From positions 1,674,001 through 1,738,000 of the forward strand of contig NZ_CP114036.1 of the NCBI RefSeq assembly GCF_026898115.1: a stretch of DNA of 64,000 nt, read 5' to 3'. The stretch is from Streptomyces sp. S465 (lineage in GTDB: Bacteria > Actinomycetota > Actinomycetes > Streptomycetales > Streptomycetaceae). Within the stretch, counting starts at the first letter, position 1. Every line of letters starts with the position of its first letter. The notes under the pieces are model-generated. The model did no database searches. It was not told the DNA's origin and saw nothing but the letters and a program-made list of their open reading frames with translations. Positions 59,067 through 64,000 of the stretch are shown piece after piece. The position numbers and the translations under genes are program-made.

Positions 59067-59923
59067 CTGGTGGAAGGGAAACCACGGCCGTGGGGGATCG
59101 ATCCGGACTCCGCCCGCGCCCACAGCGGATGCCCTCGATCGGCAGGGTGGCGGTGGCCCGCGCCGGCATCGAGCTGAAGTGCTACTTCCGCAACCGGCAG
59201 GCGGTGATCTTCACCTTCGCCCTGCCGCTCGTGCTGCTGCTGATCTTCGGCGTGATCTACAGCGGCGACGCCCCCGGCACCCACACCCCCATGAAACAGG
59301 TGCTGATCGCCGGAATCATCGCCTCCGGCATCATGAGCACCACGTTCTCCAGTCTCGCGGTCGCCATCGCGATCGAGCGCGACGACGGCACCCTGCGCCG
59401 ACTGGCCGCGACCCCCATGTCACCGGCGTCGTACTTCCTGGCCAAGGTCGCCCAGGCCTTCGTCACGGGAGTGCTCGAGACCGTGGTGCTGCTGACCGTC
59501 GGCGTCGGTCTGTTCGGCCTGCACCTTCCGAACACCGCGGCACGCTGGTTCACCTTCGCCTGGGTCGTGGTCCTGTCCATCGTCGCCTGCTCCTTCCTCG
59601 GCATCGCCTACAGCCGGGTGGCGCCCAACGCGCGCGCCGCGGCGCCCGTGGTGCAACTGCCGTACCTGGCGCTCCAGCTCGTCTCGGGCGTGTTCTTCGT
59701 CTTCACCTCCCTCCCCGGCTTCATGCAGGTGGTGGCGGGATGCTTCCCGCTCAAATGGATGGCTCAGGGCCTGCGGTCGGCGTTCTTGTCCGACTCCTTC
59801 CAGCAGTCCGAGGCGGCCGGCAGCTGGGAGCACGGGCGTACGGCCCTGATCCTCGGCGGGTGGTGTGTGGCCGGACTCCTGCTGAGCCTGACGGCCTTCA
59901 AGTGGGAGCGGGCCAAGAAATGA
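59063..59923 (+). CDS. ABC-2 type exporter permease
   Basis: A 286-residue membrane protein with six predicted helices, partner of the upstream ATPase. RAGIELKCYFRNRQAVIFTFALPLVLLLIFGVIYSG is the typical first helix with the preceding amphipathic segment; AIAIERDDGTLRRLAATPMSP is the conserved ABC-2 loop. The start overlaps the ATPase stop (ATGA). Confidence 0.92.
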   Translation: MTGGRETTAVGDRSGLRPRPQRMPSIGRVAVARAGIELKCYFRNRQAVIFTFALPLVLLLIFGVIYSGDAPGTHTPMKQVLIAGIIASGIMSTTFSSLAVAIAIERDDGTLRRLAATPMSPASYFLAKVAQAFVTGVLETVVLLTVGVGLFGLHLPNTAARWFTFAWVVVLSIVACSFLGIAYSRVAPNARAAAPVVQLPYLALQLVSGVFFVFTSLPGFMQVVAGCFPLKWMAQGLRSAFLSDSFQQSEAAGSWEHGRTALILGGWCVAGLLLSLTAFKWERAKK

Positions 59924-59967
59924 ACGCGCTCCCGAGCCCCCGAACTCCCGGCCTCGAGGCGGGATCG

Positions 59968-59993
59968 TCCGGGCGTCGGCCGTGACGCCCGGA
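59968..59993 (+). terminator. Hairpin before precursor 2
   Basis: CCGGGCGTC (59969-59977) pairs perfectly with GACGCCCGG (59984-59992), loop GGCCGT, with one further T-A pair. It lies between the permease stop and the precursor 2 ribosome site (AAAGGAG at 60004-60010). It may act as terminator or as an RNA-processing/stability element. Confidence 0.6.
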
Positions 59994-60014
59994 ACACTTT
60001 CACAAAGGAGACCC

Positions 60015-60374
60015 ATGGAACCCAGAGAGAGGTCGGCATTCGTCAGCTCTTACACCAAGGTGCTGACGGCTGCCTGGTCGAACGACGAATACGTGACGCG
60101 ACTGGAGACGGACCCGCGCGCCGCACTGGCCGAGCAGGGCCTGGAACTGCCGGCCAACGCGAGCGTACGCATCGTCCGGAACATCGGGGGCGACCCCGAC
60201 CTGGAAGCCCAGGTGGCCCTCTGGGAAGCCGGCAAGACCAGCGGTGTCTACGAACTGAGGGTACCGAGCTCACCCCAGATCGAGGACCGCGAACTGTCCG
60301 AGGCCGACCTGGAAGCCGTAGCGGGCGGCGACACCTACTGCTGCTGCTGCTCACCGTGCTGCTGCTGCACCTGA
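60015..60374 (+). CDS. TOMM RiPP precursor 2, near-identical to precursor 1
   Basis: A 119-residue precursor. It differs from precursor 1 only by Ala25 to Glu in the leader and by lack of Asn after GGD, so the core is DTYCCCCSPCCCCT with Cys109-112 and 115-118. The coding DNA is almost unchanged in the leader (four substitutions in about 315 bases), but flanking sequence differs completely, so the duplication spans just the gene. The ribosome site AAAGGAG is better than that of copy 1. ATG at 60015. Confidence 0.93.
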   Translation: MEPRERSAFVSSYTKVLTAAWSNDEYVTRLETDPRAALAEQGLELPANASVRIVRNIGGDPDLEAQVALWEAGKTSGVYELRVPSSPQIEDRELSEADLEAVAGGDTYCCCCSPCCCCT

Positions 60375-60395
60375 CCTGATCGTGCACCGCATGAA

Positions 60396-60442
60396 CCCGC
60401 TGGCCGTAACGGACGAGGAATTCGTTCGTTACGGCCAGCGGG
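60396..60442 (+). terminator. 21-bp hairpin between precursor 2 and the radical SAM gene
   Basis: CCCGCTGGCCGTAACG (60396-60411) and CGTTACGGCCAGCGGG (60427-60442) are perfectly complementary, and GACGA/TCGTT continues the stem inward (one G-U) to a five-base loop GGAAT. It begins 22 bp after the precursor 2 stop. It probably ends or slows transcription so that precursor mRNA greatly exceeds enzyme mRNA, and it rules out start codons inside it for the next gene. Confidence 0.8.
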
Positions 60443-60489
60443 CCCAATGGAGCCGGGCAACGCAACCGAGACGGGGAAGTGTTCGAAAA

Positions 60490-62643
60490 ATGACGTCAGC
60501 CGACCTGCCGGCCGGGCTCGGCCCGCCCTCCGCCGTGGCTGGACGGCGCCAGGTGCACCTGGTCGAGATGACCGTGATGCCCGGCGTCCGCTACAGCACC
60601 GTGCTGGGCTACCTGCAAGCCGCCGCCGAGGCGGCCCCGGACCTCGCCGCGGCCTGTTCCTTCACCAAGCATGTGTACATGCAGGGCGGGGACGCTTTCG
60701 AGGCCGCCTGCGCCAAGGTGCTGGGCGCGCTGGAGGATCCCCTGGCGGTCGCCTTCACCGTCTACTTCTGGAACCGGCCCAGCACGCTCGAACTGGCCCG
60801 GCGGGTCAAGGAGCGCTGGCCCCGCTGCCGCATCGTGATCGGCGGCAACGATGTGACGCACCAGCAGGTGGTGTTCACCGAGGCGCCCTGGGTCGACGTC
60901 CTCGTCCACGGCGAGGGAGAGTTGCGCTTCCGCGACCTGCTGCGGGTATTCCTGCGCCACGAGGAGCCGGCCACCGCGGACGACGAGTTGGCGGCCCTGC
61001 CCGGCATCAGCTACCTCTCCGCCGACGGCGAGGTGGTCACCACGCCCGAAGCCCCCCGGATCGCGGACCTCGGCGCATTGCCCTCGCCGCTGCTGGGGAA
61101 CACCTGGACCGACGAGGACATCGCGCGGTCCCGGATGCTGGTGTACGAGACCAACCGGGGCTGCCCCTATTCCTGCGCCTTCTGCTACTGGGGCGGGGCC
61201 ACCAACTCCAAGATCCGCCAGTTCCCCATGGACCGCATCCAGGAGGAACTGGAGCGCATCGTCCGGGTCGCCGCCGACGGCACCCAACTGTTCATAGCCG
61301 ATGCCAACTTCGGCATCGTCGCACGCGACGTGGACATCGCACGCCACATCGTGGAACTGTGCCGGCGCCACAACAAGCGGCTGCTGGTGATGACGAACTG
61401 GGCGAAGAACACCAACGGCCGTGTGGTGGAGATCGCGGGAATCCTCTACCGGGCCGGGCTGACCGGGGCCATCACCCTCTCGGCACAGTCCTTCGACACC
61501 GAGGTGCTACAGATCGCCAACCGCCGCAACATCCGGGTCGACAACTACCGCCGTATGCAGACCCAGTTCCGGGCCCAGAACATCCCCACCTACACCGACC
61601 TCATCTGGGGCCTGCCCGGTGAATCCCGCGCCACCCACCTGGCCGGGATCGAGGAGGCGATCGCCTCGGGCGGCTCACCCGTCATCTACCCTCTGCTGCT
61701 GCTCAACAACACCGACTACACCCACGACCGCTTCCGGGACGACCACGGTCTGCGCACCGGGTACCTGCCCTGCGACCCCGGGAACACGGACCTGATGGCC
61801 GACGTCGTGATCGAGCACTCCCGGATGACGTTCGAGGACTGGCTGAGCGGGATGGCCTTCCGGATCCCGCTGACGCTCTTCCACAAGTGCCTGCTCCGCT
61901 CGACGTTGCGCGTCCTCGCCGAGGTCTCCGGTGTGCGCACGGTGGACCTGGTGGAACTGCTCGGCCCGTTCCTGCGCGAGGGGGGTGGGGACGACCCCTT
62001 GATCGCCTTCCTGATGGCCGACTACGCCCGTGCCTGGCGGGAGCCCGCCGCCTTCAACCGTGATCTGCTGTACGGGTACGTCGGGCGTCCGGTGATCCAC
62101 GAAGAAGTCCACTACCAGGCGATGCTGCGGCGCATGGTGGGCGACGAGGGCCGCGCGGCCCACTACGCCCGAGCCGCCGTGGACTTCCTGTACGAAGCGC
62201 TCACGTCCCGAGGGAACCCCCTACCGGACCGCGCCGACCTCGACATGGTCACCGACCTGGACCTGGCGGCGGCAGCCGTGTTCCGTGCGGGGATCCACGG
62301 GACGGCGGAGCACCACGAACTCGCCCTGCCGGAAGCGCTGTTCGACCTGTTGAGGCGTTACGGCGACGTGCCGGGCGGAGCGCCCGCGGCCGTTTCCGGC
62401 GACCATCTGGTGCGTGTCCGGATCGAGGTGCCCGAGGCGAGAACGCGGTACCCTTTCAGCGCGTACGCGCTCTCGGTCTGGCACGGCAGCGGACGGCCTC
62501 TCCACGATGTCGACATGCGCCTCGATGTGCACACCCGCCGGACGGGGAGGCTGTCAAGACGATCGCGGTATCACCCACAGCCTAGGAAGACCCCGGCGGC
62601 TCCGGCCGCCGAACCCACCCCTCGGGAAGGATCCCTGCCGTGA
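60490..62643 (+). CDS. B12-binding radical SAM enzyme, KedN5-like C-methyltransferase
   Basis: A 717-residue enzyme. The N-terminal B12-type domain begins [25 protein letters not shown] and includes [11 protein letters not shown] and [13 protein letters not shown] (to about residue 180). The radical SAM cluster is CPYSCAFC (C225, C229, C232) in [23 protein letters not shown], a segment resembling KedN5-type methylcobalamin-dependent methyltransferases. ATG at 60490 is chosen because earlier in-frame starts lie in or before the 60396-60442 hairpin. The stop overlaps the next gene. It is expected to add methyl groups to unactivated carbons of the peptide or thiazoles. Confidence 0.9.
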   Translation: MTSADLPAGLGPPSAVAGRRQVHLVEMTVMPGVRYSTVLGYLQAAAEAAPDLAAACSFTKHVYMQGGDAFEAACAKVLGALEDPLAVAFTVYFWNRPSTLELARRVKERWPRCRIVIGGNDVTHQQVVFTEAPWVDVLVHGEGELRFRDLLRVFLRHEEPATADDELAALPGISYLSADGEVVTTPEAPRIADLGALPSPLLGNTWTDEDIARSRMLVYETNRGCPYSCAFCYWGGATNSKIRQFPMDRIQEELERIVRVAADGTQLFIADANFGIVARDVDIARHIVELCRRHNKRLLVMTNWAKNTNGRVVEIAGILYRAGLTGAITLSAQSFDTEVLQIANRRNIRVDNYRRMQTQFRAQNIPTYTDLIWGLPGESRATHLAGIEEAIASGGSPVIYPLLLLNNTDYTHDRFRDDHGLRTGYLPCDPGNTDLMADVVIEHSRMTFEDWLSGMAFRIPLTLFHKCLLRSTLRVLAEVSGVRTVDLVELLGPFLREGGGDDPLIAFLMADYARAWREPAAFNRDLLYGYVGRPVIHEEVHYQAMLRRMVGDEGRAAHYARAAVDFLYEALTSRGNPLPDRADLDMVTDLDLAAAAVFRAGIHGTAEHHELALPEALFDLLRRYGDVPGGAPAAVSGDHLVRVRIEVPEARTRYPFSAYALSVWHGSGRPLHDVDMRLDVHTRRTGRLSRRSRYHPQPRKTPAAPAAEPTPREGSLP

Positions 62644-62840
62644 ACCGAAACCTGCGCAATGCCACCCCGGTCGCCTATGCGGCGCTCATCCTCTTGGGCT
62701 TCCTCATCGACACCACCGTCGGAATCGCCGTGATCATCGTCGGTGGCATCCTCATCAGCGTACTGTACACCGCCACCAGGGGCGGCCGTGCCGCGGACGC
62801 CACACCGCGCCGGGCCCGTCGGCAGCGCAACCGCAGCTGA
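62640..62840 (+). CDS. 66-aa membrane protein coupled to the radical SAM gene
   Basis: A small protein with two hydrophobic segments ([13 protein letters not shown] and [18 protein letters not shown], about residues 11-45) and a very basic C-terminal tail ([10 protein letters not shown]). GTG at 62640 overlaps the radical SAM stop (GTGA). No family was recognised. By position it belongs to the RiPP cluster; immunity, membrane anchoring of the enzyme, or help in export are all possible. Confidence 0.75.
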   Translation: MNRNLRNATPVAYAALILLGFLIDTTVGIAVIIVGGILISVLYTATRGGRAADATPRRARRQRNRS

Positions 62841-62847
62841 GGCGGCA

Positions 62848-62871
62848 CGGCGGGCACGGGACTGCCCGCCG
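62848..62871 (+). terminator. Terminator at the end of the RiPP cluster
   Basis: GGCGGGCA (62849-62856) pairs with TGCCCGCC (62863-62870), loop CGGGAC, plus an outer C-G pair, followed by the T-richer TTCCTTG. It lies 8 bp after the small membrane protein stop. Confidence 0.75.
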
Positions 62872-62983
62872 CCTTCCTTGTGCTCCTGACGGGACCACAG
62901 GACGTTGCCGTTGTGCACGCCGATGCCGCCCAGTGCCCCGGAGCACTGGCGGGCGGCGCCCACGCAGTCGGTGGAGAGGAGGC

Positions 62984-64000
62984 ATGGTGAACAGCGATCG
63001 GGACGACGGGGCCGGTCCTGTCGACGACCACGCAGAGTCCGACCGCGCCGATGAGGGCACGTACGAGTTCACCTACGTTGGGCCGCGGCTGCAAACCTGG
63101 TACATGGTGAGCGCGGCGGACGGCGCCGAGCCGGAGAGCGCGGAGCCCCAGGACGAGGCGCCGGGGCCGTCGGCACCCGGTGCCGTACCGCAGGCGCAGC
63201 AGCCGCAGCAGCCACAGCAGTTACAGCAGCCGCAGCCGCAGCCGCAGCCGCAGCCGCAGCCGCAACACCAGCCCGGTCACAGCGGTCACGGCTTCCCGCA
63301 GCCGAACGACCCCGGCCGGCCCGTAGCGCCCGTCTGGCCCGTACCGCCCGGTCAGCCGGTACCGCCGATGGGCGGCCCGCGGCCGGACGCCGGGCCGGGC
63401 GGCCCGCAGGCCCATCGGCCCGAAGTGGACCAGCGGCAGCGCACCGGCCAGGGCGGCGCCCCGCTCGGCCACACCGCGGCGGTCGAGCTGAGCTCCGATC
63501 GCCTGCTGCGCAACCAGCCCAAGGCGAAGAAGCCGGGGGCCAACGCCCGGCCGAGCCGCTTCAAGCCCGGCGCCAAGAAGGAGGCGGCGGAGCGGCAGCG
63601 CAAGCTGGACCTGATCCGCACCCCCGTCCTGTCCTGCTACCGCATCGCGGTGATCAGCCTCAAGGGCGGTGTCGGCAAGACCACGACGACCACCGCCCTG
63701 GGAGCGACACTCGCCAGCGAGCGGCAGGACAAGATCCTGGCGATCGACGCCAACCCGGACGCGGGCACGCTGGGCCGCCGGGTGCGCCGTGAGACCGGTG
63801 CGACGATCCGCGAACTCGTGCAGGCGATCCCGTACCTGCACACCTACATGGACATCCGCCGGTTCACCTCTCAGGCGCCCTCCGGCCTGGAGATCATCGC
63901 CAACGACGTGGACCCCGCGGTGTCGACGACGTTCAACGACGAGGACTACCGGCGGGTCATCGAGGTGCTGGGCCGCCAGTATCCGGTGATCCTCACCGAC
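62984..64000 (+). CDS. MinD/ParA-like P-loop ATPase, 3' end outside window
   Basis: At least 339 residues, open to the window end. The first 220 residues are acidic then Gln/Pro-rich (a QQPQQPQ / QPQPQP tract near residues 72-95, then Pro/Gly-rich) and probably disordered. The deviant Walker [26 protein letters not shown] starts near residue 220 (Lys227) and [18 protein letters not shown] follows. This resembles the large MinD/ParA-type proteins encoded beside Streptomyces type VII secretion genes; that link is from memory and not shown here. ATG at 62984 follows GAGAGGAGG. It is separated from the RiPP cluster by a terminator. Confidence 0.88.
   Translation, partial: MVNSDRDDGAGPVDDHAESDRADEGTYEFTYVGPRLQTWYMVSAADGAEPESAEPQDEAPGPSAPGAVPQAQQPQQPQQLQQPQPQPQPQPQPQHQPGHSGHGFPQPNDPGRPVAPVWPVPPGQPVPPMGGPRPDAGPGGPQAHRPEVDQRQRTGQGGAPLGHTAAVELSSDRLLRNQPKAKKPGANARPSRFKPGAKKEAAERQRKLDLIRTPVLSCYRIAVISLKGGVGKTTTTTALGATLASERQDKILAIDANPDAGTLGRRVRRETGATIRELVQAIPYLHTYMDIRRFTSQAPSGLEIIANDVDPAVSTTFNDEDYRRVIEVLGRQYPVILTD

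Noticed and set aside
60382..60489. Upstream in-frame start (GTG 60382) for the radical SAM protein
   Set aside because: These codons form both arms of a 21-bp hairpin and encode no family sequence; the ATG at 60490 fits the homologous N terminus better.
62872..62983. Minus-strand segment reading [17 protein letters not shown], faintly like small chaplin or secreted peptides
   Set aside because: It has no suitable start or signal peptide on that strand, runs into the small membrane protein gene, and is only about 30 meaningful residues. It could be a fossil but cannot be supported.

Overview
The window is high-GC actinobacterial DNA, very probably from a Streptomyces chromosome. The signs are third-position GC bias, frequent GTG starts, 4-bp ATGA/GTGA stop-start overlaps, a LVIVD/DUF305 pair, an FprA-type reductase, a ROK-controlled sugar operon and a MinD/ParA-like protein at the right edge. 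I saw no tRNA, rRNA, CRISPR array or full-length insertion sequence.

Left part (1-15.6 kb). A truncated flavoprotein reductase opens the window, followed by a PAPS-type sulfotransferase. Next come divergent terD and a terB-ArsR gene fusion, separated by two copies of a TCTACA-N4-TGTAGA palindrome, and a divergent MarR/drug-efflux pair. A decayed 2-hydroxyacyl-CoA dehydratase fragment lies at 5.9-6.3 kb. After it is a MarR-controlled acyl-CoA catabolic module: an MFS importer transcribed leftward, marR, then a tightly coupled operon (HMG-CoA-lyase-like aldolase, enoyl-CoA hydratase, CaiB-type CoA transferase, second hydratase, acyl-CoA ligase, nitronate-monooxygenase-like flavoprotein). The same palindrome lies on both sides of marR.

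Middle (15.7-32.2 kb). These are mostly house-type genes: a TetR gene with its own operator, a LVIVD secreted protein, a DUF305 lipoprotein, FprA, a 17-bp tandem repeat block, a purine permease, an ArsR regulator facing an old-yellow-enzyme gene, a BNR-repeat protein, uracil-DNA glycosylase, a LURP-one/scramblase-like protein, an N-acetylglucosamine-kinase-like protein, a CbiX-like protein, a lactonase, a HAD phosphatase and a PBP4-type D,D-carboxypeptidase.

Sugar locus (32.2-41.4 kb). A ROK repressor faces an ABC importer operon that continues into a sulfatase and a GH38 alpha-mannosidase. This suggests uptake and dismantling of a (sulfated) mannose-containing glycan. A MITE-like 181-bp inverted-repeat element ends the mannosidase gene and supplies its stop codon.

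Right part (42-62.8 kb), the main finding. This is a complete-looking biosynthetic cluster for a thiazole/oxazole-modified peptide (TOMM RiPP) with nitrile-hydratase-like (NHLP) leaders. Two nearly identical precursors (120 and 119 aa) share the core TYCCCCSPCCCCT after a Gly-Gly site. A leftward operon encodes a fused leader-binding/E1-like/YcaO cyclodehydratase, a SagB-type azoline dehydrogenase, an HlyD-type adaptor, a C39-peptidase ABC exporter, a second NHLP-type ABC exporter, a cytochrome P450 and a methyltransferase. The rightward arm holds precursor 1, an ABC-2 exporter pair, precursor 2, a strong hairpin, a B12-type radical SAM enzyme resembling KedN5 C-methyltransferases, and a coupled 66-aa membrane protein. 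A large LuxR-type regulator with a degenerate P-loop flanks the cluster. The predicted product is a doubly tetrathiazole-like, probably C-methylated and oxidised peptide. I cannot match it to a described compound. The window ends inside a MinD/ParA-like ATPase gene.
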